In this document: positions 24,314-36,008 of the stretch, in pieces
How the letters are laid out: every line of letters starts with the position of its first letter
How positions within the stretch are numbered: position 1 is the first letter of the stretch
From: Pelargonium tetragonum
Lineage: Eukaryota; Streptophyta; Magnoliopsida; Geraniales; Geraniaceae
DNA: 64,000 nucleotides
Direction: 5' to 3'
NCBI GenBank assembly: GCA_036897445.1
Contig: JAYMTL010000035.1
Coordinates: forward strand, 1 to 64,000
Made by a program: the position numbers and the translations under genes
Notes under the pieces: model-generated
Told to the model about the DNA's origin: nothing
The model's database searches: none
Seen by the model: the letters and a program-made list of their open reading frames with translations, nothing else

Positions 24314-27300
24314 TCCTTCTTAAGGAATCCTTTTTCTAGAATATCCAAGGCATTAGCCTTTTACCCTTTACTAATCCTGAGAGGTTTCCTCGTGTTCTAA
24401 TGTGTTTTTACTCCATGTGTATTAGCTTCTTTTTACAGAAATCAAGTTATTAATAAATGGTTGAGAGTATAGAATTTTTGTTACTATAGGAGAGCTTTTC
24501 CAAATCCCGGCTCTGGTGAATTAAAGTCTAACCTCAAATCTTATAGGGGTTTACCTAATTAGCTTAAAGGGACTTTCCCCTCAATTTATTTATCTTAAAA
24601 CTAAAATTTTTAGCTTAGTTACAAAGTTTTACTTGACAGGGTAGTATAACAACGCAATACTATATACTGTGGAAAAACCTTTCTCCTCCGGTTCAAAAAC
24701 AAAGCGGTCTTGCTTTAGCTACTCTACAGGGTTTTCCTGTTATATAATCCTACAACTAAAGCTAACTATAGTTTACTAGATTTTGCTCAAATAACAAAGT
24801 AAAAAAGCGGAACTAGCCCTTGATAGTTACTTTTTTATTTAGCCTAAGAATTTGTATTCCAGTTCTAGAAAAAGAAAAGGGAGTAATCGAAAAGGATTCT
24901 AGATATACTTCTGGCTCTTACTTAATTTAAGAAATTCTGAGCAGTTTAAGAGTATAACAAACTCTAACGGAGTCTCTCCCTGTAAGTCATATCAAATATA
25001 AATAGGGAACAACCTTACTAGGTTAGGACAGAAAGAAATTCCTTCTGTTTCAAAGTAACCCTCAAATTCTTGGGTGTTGCTTATAGTTTTCATTGCGGAA
25101 ACCCTAATCCTTTGAGAAAAGATAGTTACAAAAAACCCAGCTAAATTTTTAAAGTACTCCTAAACTATTTGAATAACACGGACCCTTTAGCTCTCGAGGA
25201 GCCTCGTAGCTTTATTACTGGTTATCGGTCGGGGTTTTCATAAGAAAGGTTATTAAAATGAGCTATTCTAGAACTGGAAATGCTTATGTACTATGATTTC
25301 TTAATTGGAATTCGGACTTTCATTCGGCCCTCGTAATTGGATAAAAGCCCTCCATATAATTTAAGTGATTGTCATTCGGAGCCCTAGCTTCGTTCGAAGG
25401 TACCCTTTTTTTGTACCAAGAATAGGACCCCTTTCTCTTTATATATACCGCCAATTTGCGACGAATTTCTTTTCTGGGTACAGTACATATTTTTTAGGGG
25501 GGAGTATCCCTGTCTACCTGACCTGAGCAGTTCGGGCTTTTGAATAAAGTATCTAAGGTATTACTTAAGTAAGCACTATTTTGAGTTCCCTGAGACCGGG
25601 GGATTGGGCCCAACAATCTTTAGATCCAAGAGATCGCAAATCGCCTTAAATACAGCAGAAGCTTTCTTTAACTATAAGCAGTAAGGTATACTGAAATTAC
25701 CTTTAATTCAAAAAGGAGCAGAAGTGCCCCCGATTCTGTAGTATTGGAGTCTAATCTAATAAACTTCTTGTTAAGAAAAGCTATTCTTACAAATCTGCAG
25801 ATACCCGATAGGATATGCGATATATGAGCTTCAAGAATAAACCGGTGTAGATAATAAGGAAACTTGTAAGAGTATGTTGGTCTTAGACTAGATTTAAAAA
25901 TTAAAGGAAGATTTAGGGGAGTAGCCCTGGCAGGGGATGCTTCCTTATGAGTAAGAGATCTCCTTTGGATACTATGTAACTCAAATAAAGAAGGGAATTT
26001 CTAAATGCTAGAAAAAGTATGACTAGATCGCCGGTACTTAAAGGCTTTACTTGCCCTAAAGCGTGTAACTGGTACAGCCCAAGGAAACTCCTGTACAGAC
26101 TAAAGTGTCCCATTTTCATTCAATCATATTTTTGCTTCGTTAACTTAAAAAGTGGGTTTGACTTTTTCAAGGCCATTCTAATATAGTAAATAACAAGCGC
26201 CTTAGAAATAATCCACAATTTTTGATCTAGAAGCACTTTTTAAGGGCTTTTTATACTATGGAATAAAAGTCTTATACTTGAATAGCTCTAGATGGACTCG
26301 AGAAACGGGATTCTATTCTTTCTCTAGGATTCCCAACAGCAAATATTTGAGAGGGACCACAGCATATACAACGGAATCCTTGAATAAATTTTTGAAGCAC
26401 TTGAATGCGGATATACTAAACTTTTAAAACTCTTAAAAAAACCTCCTTAGTATAGTCAGTTCATTAGCTTTATTACACTAATAACATTTTTCAACCTATA
26501 AAATAATCTTAAAGAAGTTTCTTTGCTTACACGAGCGGAACAAGAGTCACAATACTTTAGGGAATTCTTTGCATGCCTAAGTAAGTCAATTAATAATTAA
26601 TAGGAAAAAGACTAACTGGGATATTTTTTTAACTTATATGTATCTCCCGTTTCCCCCTAAAAGTATACTAGCAAGGCTAGCTTAAGAAAAAACAATTCAA
26701 GAATACTTTAATAAGTAAACGAACCCCATGTCATAAACTTAGATGCTACAGATACTCTAAGGATCCCCTAACCTTTGCTTTGTTGTTTAAGAAAAATTTT
26801 AGTTATCGCTTTAAGTTCCCGGTTTTTCGTAATATAAAATGTGGACTACATTTACTGATCTGAGTCTTAGGTATATAGTAATAGGATTTCTTATGTCTTT
26901 ATTTTCATTTCTTCAAGGGCGGTGGCACACAAGGTACTCGGTTTTAACCAATTTAAACAAGAGTAAACTCCTTAATTAATACTCCCGACATTTCATAAAG
27001 GTGGCTATCCCTTACTACAACAGATTCTAAAATAGAGTCAAATCTATACTCATGGCTAAAAACAAATTAGGGCTTGATTTCTAACATTTTTTATTAGAAG
27101 GCTCTCTTAGTCTATTCTAGGGACTCCTTTGTATATACAGTACAATTACTATACAATTTGTATTCAACTCATCTATCAATATTAGGATTCTCCCCTATAT
27201 TACCATTAAAGGGTTCTAGGACCCATACGTCTAAAAAAGGAAATTCTTCCGTTAAAACCCATAGATACCTCAAAGGGACTTTCTTACTATAGCTTGACAA

Positions 27301-27502
27301 GACCTTTTTATCTGGCAGAAAGTCTTGCTTATTATCATACTGAAGAATTTCCCTTATAGTAGCGAGGACCTTCTCTCCAATTACGTTTCATCCTATACTC
27401 TTTATTTTTACCGTTCCTACCCGAGCCTTGTTTCTAGCCTGAAACTTACAAAGAGGTAAGGGTTCTGCAATCTTGGAAGCGCACGAAAAGCAAGTTATTT
27501 TG
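24314..27502. other. spacer without a supported gene
   Basis: Contains one 68-codon minus-strand open frame (25,913-26,119) and the start of a 74-codon plus-strand one (27,473-27,697) that overlaps the tRNA relic at 27,503. Neither has a motif. Typical G/C-run clusters, with GGATCC at 26,761. Confidence 0.45.
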
Positions 27503-27546
27503 TTGCGGTACGGGTCTCGAACCTGCGTCCTTAGGGAAGGACTGTG
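27503..27546 (-). pseudogene. tRNA-like 3' half (relic), arginine-like
   Basis: On the minus strand an anticodon-type hairpin GTCC...GGAC around TTCCCTAA is followed by a T-arm GCAGG/CCCGT around TTCGAGA (four of five pairs) and ACCGCAA. The loop has eight bases, or six with a longer stem, rather than seven, and no 5' acceptor or D-arm is present upstream. It is reminiscent of tRNA-Arg(CCU). This is one of the better-preserved relics. Confidence 0.45.
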
Positions 27547-28499
27547 TTTAGATTCTCTTATATATAAAGGATGTTACAACTGCTTAGTTATAAAATTGTT
27601 CTATGTAAGTGAAATTCTTTATCAATTAGGAAAGGCTTTCTTTAGTGTCCTAATATTTCAAATATTTCCCACCTTTAAGGGCCCCTATCTCTTCTAAAGA
27701 AGAGCTTTTTCGTCTCTGAGGGACTCCCAAGAATTAGCAGTATAATAATCAATTGCTTCTCAACGGGATTCCCTTTTAGGTTCATTATTCCTTGCTATTT
27801 ATAGAAAATATCCTGTTAAGCCTTTTTAAGTCAAGACAAATATTCTTTAGTTTTTTGGCGTAATACTTTTAAAGCCCGAACCCCTTCTTCAGCTAAATAG
27901 AGAATTCTATGGGCTTCCCCTATGCCCAGTTTGCGCTTGCTTATGCTGTTAGGTATCGAAAAAGTAAACCCTTATTTGAACCAGGCCTTTTGTGTCTTAC
28001 GGATAAAAACAAAAAAAGGGCACTACCCAACTAAAGTTAAAAAAGCAGCATACCCGAGTAAAGGACTTTGGTTAACTTTATTATATTCCTTGCTGATTAT
28101 ACATTGTACTTTGATTCTGCGGCTATACTATTCCCCGAGGGGTTACTTACTTTACTTTAAACTCAACTTAAGGTATATAATTAAAAACAGGAGTCTAAAC
28201 GCCTAGTCTTTTTTGCAAGTGGAAGCCTTCTCATTTTTTATCAAAGACGAGAACGAGAATCCTTTTTCTCATACAAAAATTATCCTTCTTCAAAGAACTC
28301 TATTTATTCTTGTAAAGTTTATCTGGTTCTACTCTTCTCTTACCCATTTGTATTCTAGTTAGTTTGCGATCCCGAATTAGAACTTGGAAAAGATTTTCTT
28401 ATCTGCGAATTCTTATTAATTGAATTTCTACTCCAGATCCCTTTATATCTCTATGCTTTTTCGAGAGTGTTCTAGTCCCCTACTTTTTTATACAGGGAT
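27547..28499. other. spacer without a supported gene
   Basis: A 94-codon plus-strand frame (27,922-28,206) starts at a non-ATG codon. It is basic with one hydrophobic run, and I cannot assign it to any family. Chance length. GGATCC at 28,496-28,501. Confidence 0.4.
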
Positions 28500-28720
28500 C
28501 CCTACATGCGAACATTAACAAAGGTTATGCAAGCATTATTATGCTGGTATATCTATGGGTGTCCTGTTAGAGTAGTAGTAGTATTGAGCTTTAGATTATT
28601 CCGTAGTAATGTTGTAGTTACATTCATAAGTAGTTTGGTGTACGTCGATTAATACTTAATAGAGTTCGCGATTCATGTCCTATCTGTCTTTGCTTACATT
28701 ATACTTATAATTATAGCTCC
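28500..28720. other. patch with coding-like texture, probable old insertion (broken)
   Basis: G/C-run clusters are absent, and AGTAGTAGTAGTA (28,571-28,583) and GTTGTAGTT words give a hydrophobic, valine-rich reading on the plus strand. The texture matches the TpA-rich patches elsewhere. No intact gene, family unknown. Confidence 0.25.
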
Positions 28721-31700
28721 GGGGTATTTTACTTCTAGACTTTTCAACTCCTATTAAGCTTTTTTATTTTGTTCGTCCTTGATTGTATCCCTTTTTAATA
28801 AAAGAAGTGATATTATATCCGGCGTAATTAGAATTTTTTGTAGTGATATCCCTAACAGAAGCAAGAACTGGGGATTAACTGCATTTAAAAATGCCTTGCT
28901 AAAGTACCCTTATTTGCTTAAGGAGAGTTCGAGGTAAAAGAGTAAGTATAAGAAATTTCCCGAACTAACTAGAGAGTAGAGCCCTACCTGGGATTAATTG
29001 GAATTCTTTAGCTTAATATGAGAAACAAGTAAATCTTTATAGCTAGCGCTTAGTTCACTAATTTCTATTTTCTTACTAGTACCCGTATTAAAAAGGATCC
29101 GTATATTCGTACATTTGGGTAAAAGCTTTATATGCCCAATTCCTAGATTCAAGTCCTATAACTGCCCAATATTTGCTTTCTATCTTAGACTTAGAATACC
29201 CTTTAATTGTGTTTTCGCCAGTACAAAATAAGTAGTTAAAGCCTTGAAAACCTTATGCTGTAACGCACTGGTGGTATCTTATCTTTACACAATATTAAGA
29301 TTCAGATCTTTTTGCTATGCTCAAAAGGCTCGCAAAATGCTTTTTTTACAGGAGCATGAACCCCCTTGCGAATTATTAAAATGAAAGATTAGACATAATG
29401 AAATCCTAGAGCAGAACTCCTTGTTTACTTACTCCCTTTTCTTTTGATGGGAGTTACCTACTCGATTATAAAGCAAGAAGCTCCTATTCTTAAAGAAACT
29501 TAAATCCTTGATAGACTACTAGCTACACTAAAAAATTTTTTTCTCAAGCATGTAGTCTTAAATTTCCTTTATAAAGCACTCTCTTAACTTGGTATGATAA
29601 TAGGCGATCCTCCATATATAAAGAGAATTTCCTTCTTTATAGGCACCTCTACTTTTTATTACTATAGTACAACTGTCCAAGGAACCTATAATTCCAAATT
29701 GCATGTACTCCTCGCGTAAAAAACAAGATTACTTCACGACGGAGCTACACTATGACATCGAAACTGTATAACTATGAAGTTCAAGTGTCCAAAAAAAGTT
29801 AATGTATCCTTTTCTCTTTAAGTAAGCAGCCTACAACAAGGGTACTGTTCTAATTCAGGTATAAAGGTGGTATCTAATTTATGAATCAGTAACACTATAA
29901 CTTACCCTAGCATCAGTATTGACATAGAAACCTTTTTATCTTTTCTAAAACCCAAACTGTAATACAAGTAATTTCGGATAAATAATATATACCCAAAACA
30001 AGAAACCTAAGAATCAAAAGTCAAATTTCTTATTCAGCGGTTCGCAAGGAATTCCTTTTGTCTAACCGAGCCTTTATTATATTATAAAAAAGCTCTCTAA
30101 TTAGCCTTTACAATACCTCCCGCTACCAACCTGGATAGCTCCCCTTGTACTACCGTATTCCCGGAATCAAAGGCTTATTTAGGAATTAGTTATGTCCTTC
30201 ATCTTTTGTTAAGTACCCTTTACTGGAGTTACTTTTTAATTTAATATTGTTAGATTAAGAGTAAGAGCTTTCGTTGTATCTATTTTTAATGTATTAGGTT
30301 TCTTTTATATATAAGAACTAAACTAAAGCACATATCTTATTTATATTTTCCAGTTTCGAGACCTACTAAAAACTTAAGAAACCCAGGTGAAGTTTCATCT
30401 TTCTTTTATCCCACAAGTAAATATATGAGGAAGAGTTATCTTCTGTTTTATTCTTATTTAGAAAACCCTTTGATAGATTTTTTAGGGAATCCCTGCGGCG
30501 TATACCGTACTATATGAATGAACTAAAGTTTGCGGCCGATAAAGTAAATTAATTCCTTTCAAAACTCGACTTAACCTCTTTCTTACTTGTACTATATAAA
30601 GAATTTGTTTTATTCTTTTTTTATGATACTATGAAACATAGGCAGGTTAAAGTAAAGCCCGTGTAAGAACGCCCAAGATGGGGATATCCTTTAGAAAGTC
30701 TCAATACCAAACTAAGCAAGTTCCTAAAAGGGCCTCTAAATTCTAACAAAGGTAAGCCTCAAGAATCTCTATACCTAATGACTAAGTTTAAGCCGGGCAT
30801 ACCCTTTTTAAATTAAAAAGAGCAATTACTCGGAGTTTAAAACCCCTAGATGTTGGTTATAAAAGCGCATAAAATCTCACCGGCAAATGACAAAGAGAAC
30901 CTTATCGGCAAAGGCCTACCTTTCAAGAAGAGGGAAAATACCCGGGTTTGTATCCAGAATCTTTTTTTAAGTTTATAGCCTATAATAGCGCAAAAACAGA
31001 TAAAGTATAAACAGAGGACTCCTAAAATGTTAAAAACCTTGGCTTGTGCCTTTATTTATCTAAATCTAGAAGGCTTTTCGTGGGGGTTAACATAGTACCC
31101 GAGACGGTAGTCTTTTTCTTTTTTATACCTAAGAGTTCTTAAAAGGGTTGCCTCGAAGTAAAAGGGCGACTTAGTTTTAGATAATTTTTACAAAAGACCT
31201 TTTTTTTTGTACTGAAAGCTTTTGTATATAAGTTCAGCATACGATATATATTAGATTGGCGGAGTACCCTTTACCTGACTCCTCTAAGGATCTACATATC
31301 ACTTATAGTTCTACCAGGTAGAGGGTTTTTCTATTTTTCTATGTTAAAAAGGGCTCGACTAAGAATTACAGGCCGGCTTTTGCTATGTTAAGTGGGAGTT
31401 CTATTATGTTAATGCTTAGTGTACCTCTTCTTTATATATATTAGATGTTCAAGAATTCCTCCACTTTGCATTTTCTCTCCTTGTAGGACTTTCGGCAGTA
31501 TCGCTTAGATTATAACCTCTAACTCTTTTTAAGATTACTGCCTGTTCTTAAACATAGCGAAATGGTGGTACCCCCTTCGTTTATCAGCAGTCGGTAAGCT
31601 ATTACAGAAGTTAATTTCATTGGAGTTGAGTTAAAGATTTGTCACTAGATAGGGAGTTTATTCAGGCCTGGGTTTCCTTCATTCGCATCTATAATAAAAA

Positions 31701-31796
31701 GGAAGTTGACTGTCAAGATTGCGGCCCTTGTATTTGTAAAAGAGTCATAACTTAAGGATGTCTTTCTATTTTTAGGACATTGTCCCTACTCTGTAT
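28721..31796. other. spacer without a supported gene
   Basis: From 28,207 to 33,798 no open frame of 60 codons exists on either strand. At 29,115-29,169 a short string with complementary ends (TTGGGTA/TGCCCAA) encloses TTCAAGTCC, but it does not fold as a tRNA. GGATCC at 29,095. Confidence 0.45.
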
Positions 31797-31839
31797 ACCA
31801 GTATTTCTCGATATGCAAGAGGATACTGGTTGAGAAATA
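31797..31839. other. two overlapping, mutually exclusive hairpins
   Basis: ACCAGTAT (31,797-31,804) pairs perfectly with ATACTGGT (31,823-31,830). TATTTCTC (31,802-31,809) pairs perfectly with GAGAAATA (31,832-31,839). The two 8-bp stems share three bases on the 5' side, so an RNA could form one or the other but not both in full. That geometry resembles an attenuator or switch, but no gene lies nearby, so chance is a serious alternative. Confidence 0.4.
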
Positions 31840-34119
31840 AGACGTCTGCGCTTCAATAGAGGAATAAACACTAAAAGGGAAGGGGTATTATAGCTTGCAC
31901 TAAAAATCTCCCTTTCGTGTAAAACCTTATTTCAAATCCAGAAAAGAAATTAGGCTTGAATGGGTTTATACTGCAAAGAGTTTTATTACAGCGCTAAGGG
32001 TTAAAAAGTATTTACAAACAGGAAAATATTATATAGCTTCAACCGATTTCAAAGGGGACTTCGCTTGCTATCTTAGGCTACTTTGAGCTTCAATTCAATT
32101 ACAGGAGAATTCTTAAATAAGTTATTTCTATACCACTTAAGGTAAGGATTGCCTTGGACAATTAAGTAGCAGCTCTTAATTTACACTTCGAGGATCGTGA
32201 AGTCTTGTAGCTATATTATAAGATTGCAGAACCTCATATTAGATGTCTTAAGTCTTAGCTATTGTCCTAGAAATTTTTAAACACTTTTACTTAAAGGGAT
32301 ACCAAAACTGTTGTATTGAGAAGCTATAGACAATCGCACATGAGATTCAAAGATATTACCACCCCCCTTTGCTTTGAGACTAGTAAGACTTCATTTAGAG
32401 TATCCAAGCAGCCACAGGGAATCTAAAAAGCAAGAGGTAAGCCTTTTTACAACACACATCCTGTATTTTTCCAGTAACCTTGTACCTATCCAAATATATA
32501 AAGTATATAAAGAGTTAGTTCTTATGTATAAGGCACATTCCTAGGGATACCTCTTTATTAAGCTAACCGCACCCTTTCCCCTTTTTATGACATAAGCTAA
32601 GTTCTCTTATAGAAAAAGTGTGATATATGGGCTTGTTTTCAAGGGTTTCCTTTTAGCAAAGGTAAGGGGCTCTTATCTTATAAGAAGTGGGTTAAACCGG
32701 ATTCGCAGCATAGTATCAAAAGAAACGGGAGACTAATAATTGGAAATAAAATTCTTAATGCGGGAAACCGGCATCGTGTTGATAAGAAGGGTAAGATATA
32801 AGGGAGTCTTTTGACAAATTAAAAAGAAAAAAATCCCTGGAAGTACTTGTAATATACTTATTTAGTAATTTTTAGTAAGTGTCTATTGTATATTTCTCGA
32901 ATACTTGTAATATGCAAGATTACTATTACCAGGTGTTAATTAATAGGTATCCACCTGTATAAATCACTTAAGAATTTTTGTAAAGAGCTCTAAACCTAAC
33001 CGAGCGAGTTCGGGATAGACGAGGTTTTATAGTATACCTATTTTAAGCGTAGCTATGGAATTTTAGTTAAATTTCTTTTAGTTTAGTTGACTAGGTTTTT
33101 GAATCTTCATTTTATCGCTTGTATTACTTCCACTATAATCTATACCAGTACCCGTCGATAACCTAGAGTTTTGAAATGAAAACTTCCTATATGGCTTTTT
33201 TTATTCCTTAGCAGCGTGGGTACTCTTATTCTCTCATTTTTGGGAATTAATTATACAGGGGTTTCCTGTAATTTAACAAGGCACAAGCAAGGTACGAACT
33301 CCTTTCAATAACAAAATTGAAACTTACTCCGAGTAAATCGTGTAAATAAAGAATAAAACGGGCGTGGAAAGAAAAAGGAGGTCTAGTTAGCAAAGTCTGA
33401 AGTACTGCAAAAATTTGAATTCATTGGTGATTTACTTGAGTAAGAGTACTGAGAGTTTCTCGGGGTTCTAATTGCTAGGTCTACGGTTAACTACAAAATT
33501 TTATCTTAATATGGAGGGCACAATAAAGAACTGGGCCGCTTGAAATTAAATAAGGATTCTGCTTTTTTGGCTACAGAAAAAGAAAAACCCTTCTCCGTAT
33601 TGAGTTTTAATAGATCGATTCCTGGCAAAAGAAGGCTAATAGATAGGGTCATGCCACAGGTCCATAGTACATTAAATTAAAAAGAACTGGGAAAAACTAA
33701 GACTAAAGTCAAGGATCATCCTATTTTCTTAATACTGTACCGTGGCGCTTAAACCCTTAAAATTCTATTCTGTATGTTAAGTTTTTTTATTAAGGAGTTT
33801 GCTTATTTCCATATTTCTGATTTTAGTTCCAGTTAAAAAGTTGCTAGAGCTAGCCGAGTTTCTTTTATATAATTATGATAAGACCCAACATCAAGAAAGT
33901 ATGACTTATAAAATAAAAGAAAAGAGAAGGGGCTTCGTTCGCGAATCTCTCAACTTAGTGTTAACCGGGGTTAAGTCCAAGAAATGAATTAGGAGAGTTA
34001 AGTCTGCTTTTGTAGTAGTAGGTCACAAGTATGTACTATACTGAGACTTTTCTGTAGTTCCCTTCCCTCCGTTATACTGCGGTCAGGTACATAGATGCCT
34101 CCTAGACTACTAAGGATCC
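31840..34119. other. spacer without a supported gene
   Basis: One 62-codon plus-strand frame (33,799-33,987) with a hydrophobic start and a basic tail, no family recognised. GGATCC at 34,114-34,119 just before the next patch. Confidence 0.45.
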
Positions 34120-34570
34120 CTCCTCCATAATGATAAGCTCATAGAGCTATGAGGTGCGACAGCCCTTTAAACAAGTAGTACCATCCTATTATACAATCTT
34201 AAAGAACCTATTACAATAATACCCTAGAACAAGTAATACACTATATATAATACTTATTCCTCTAGTAGTATATACTCATTAACAACTTATTAAATGAAAG
34301 CTAATACAATAAGACTTTAGAATTACTGTAGAATAATATACAATTAAGTAACAAGAATACAAATAAACTCTCTACATAAGTCTAGGCAACAGTAGTAAGA
34401 CACTGGCTACAGGTAAAGCTTCTCTTACAAAGCAAAGAATGCCCTAGGTATAGCCCTTAAAATATAAAAAATAGAAAGGGTGTAAGACTACAAAGCCTGC
34501 AAGTCAGTACCAAAACAAGTCAATAGAAGAAAGAAGTAACTCAAACTCATAAGAAGTAAGTCAAGTGTGG
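34120..34570. other. TpA-rich patch, probable old insertion (broken)
   Basis: This is the clearest change of texture in the window. Hand counts over about 34,180-34,430 give 45 TpA against 28 ApT, and 19 CpA+TpG against 35 ApC+GpT. Both are in the range that fungal RIP produces. Near its left edge is a tight hairpin (CTCATAG/CTATGAG, 34,138-34,153). AAGTCAATA (34,517-34,525) links it, reversed, to the patches at 8,840, 11,720 and 12,640. I treat it as a fossil element of unknown family, broken many times. Confidence 0.4.
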
Positions 34571-35181
34571 TTATAGTGGTATATTCAAGAAACTTTTTTT
34601 TTATAGAATTCCCGCCCTCGCAAGCAAGTGAAAAAAGTACTGAAACTGAGTAGCTCCTTAATTAAGTAGGTGTGTCTCGTATACTTATTAGTAACCTTTT
34701 TTGAGGAAGTTGCCCTACCTTAAATGGAGTAAGAAACAGGATCCCCCTAAAATATGAGCAAACCTAGGCAATTATCCAGTATTACCGGTCTAAAGCAAAC
34801 ATGTACCCTTGTAGGCCTCTATAGAATTCTAACTAAACGGGTACTCCTTTTTTGTCTGTGTCAACATAAGTCAAAAACTTAGGAGTCAAACTGTTCTCAG
34901 TTTAGTACTCAATCTTGGATATTTCAAAGGAAACTCTTTTTTTGTTTCCAGTAAAGGACTCAAGCGAAAGTCTGCTTTTTTATTGTCTGATCAAGCGTAA
35001 TAAGTTACAGGGAATCCCTCTAGCTCCAGATCGAGAAATAGTAATGCCCTATCAATCTACTATGTTCTTATTCGGTAAGTTTAAAAGGAAAAAAGTCAGT
35101 TTACTCTCCACTTTTTTGTGCTCTCAATTCTTTGTTACCCTCGATTTTGGATCCTGGGAACTCTACTAAACTGATATTTAA
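34571..35181. other. spacer without a supported gene
   Basis: An 84-codon plus-strand frame (34,915-35,169) has no recognisable motif and starts at an alternative codon. GGATCC at 34,739 and 35,149. No other feature. Confidence 0.4.
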
Positions 35182-35224
35182 TGACAGGACTTGAACCTTA
35201 GGTTTCTCTGTATGAAGCTCAATG
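35182..35224 (-). pseudogene. partial trnD copy (3' end relic)
   Basis: The 17 bases 35,182-35,198 are identical to 12,207-12,223 in the intact trnD, covering the T-arm and the start of the 3' acceptor strand, on the same strand. Upstream on the minus strand, TTGAGC sits where TTAGAGC lies in trnD, but the anticodon arm is gone and the acceptor end (ATTAA for GTCCC) has decayed. The identity makes common descent likely, though conserved T-arm sequence could inflate it. Confidence 0.55.
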
Positions 35225-35377
35225 TTTTAACGTGAAAAAAGATGTCAACTGTAGATGAGCTTTCCTCTTAGGTACATAGCACTTATCGCTTATTGATATT
35301 AGAGTAACAGATAACTACTTTCTTTATCTAAACGATTTTCTTACTTTGTAGTTTTTTTTAGTTTAGGTACCTGTATT

Positions 35378-35572
35378 TTGAAGAGGAAAGTTATAGCTCT
35401 AAAGAGGAGGAGTACTGCTGCTAAGACTAACAAAGCTATGAAGAGTGGTACAAAGACTAAGAAAACCAAGGCTAATAAAGGAAGTCTTAATAAGAAAGAG
35501 GCTCTAAAGAGCCCCTCTAGTCCAGAATTGCTTATATCGGAATTAGAAGGGAGAGGAATTCCAATGAGTTAG
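35378..35572 (+). CDS. possible small lysine-rich protein, doubtful
   Basis: A 64-codon frame starting at TTG. Fourteen of the residues are Lys, with Thr, Ala and Ser filling most of the first 45 positions. The tail is more ordinary and acidic. No signal peptide, membrane segment or known domain. Its TACAAAGACTAAG (35,449-35,461) also occurs at 10,080-10,092 in a Lys/Thr-rich patch. That suggests a piece of a repeated element rather than a host gene. No ribosome binding site is obvious. It could simply be low-complexity DNA. Confidence 0.12.
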   Translation: MKRKVIALKRRSTAAKTNKAMKSGTKTKKTKANKGSLNKKEALKSPSSPELLISELEGRGIPMS

Positions 35573-35962
35573 TTAAAGCGCTAAAATTTCTAAGTGGGTT
35601 TTTTATGTAAGCAAGTGAGTCTCTTCGGTTTAGTTTTTTCTCTTAGTAGGAGTCTTATGAGCTCCGTTGTTAGGAGCTAGACCTCCCCTCTTTATATCTT
35701 TATAATACCGACATCTTTTTTTATCTTGCGCTTGGCAGCTAAAATGTATGGTTACTCCTGTATTTAAGTTGAGGGGAACCCCTCGCAGGCTCTCCCTTTT
35801 TATTGTAATGGATCACATAAAGGTGTAATAAGTCTAGATTTAGCACTTTTGTTCGGGAAAGGTGAAGCTTCCACTTATTTTTCGAAATTAGTATAACAGG
35901 CACCCTATTTGCGGAAAAAGTTTCCATTTCATTTATAGAATAGCAACGTTGAAAACTCTTTT
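35573..35962. other. spacer without a supported gene
   Basis: A 62-codon minus-strand frame (35,739-35,927) without motif. Nothing else seen. Confidence 0.45.
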
Positions 35963-36008
35963 GTTAGGGCCTCGAACCTTGTTCTCTGCACTTGCGTTTT
36001 AAAGACAC
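35963..36008 (-). pseudogene. tRNA-like 3' half (relic), leucine-like
   Basis: On the minus strand CTTTAAAACGC followed by AAGTGCAGAGAACAAGG and TTCGAGGCC resembles the 3' part of a type II tRNA. The GTGC-AGAG variable arm and T-arm are close in layout to plastid tRNA-Leu. Stem pairing is poor and no 5' half is present. Confidence 0.35.

Noticed and set aside
27922-28206. 94-codon frame with a basic start and hydrophobic run
   Set aside because: No motif, alternative start, chance length.
29115-29169. tRNA-like element with TTGGGTA/TGCCCAA ends enclosing TTCAAGTCC
   Set aside because: Only 55 bases, no D-arm or anticodon arm, and the T-stem does not close in register with the acceptor strand.
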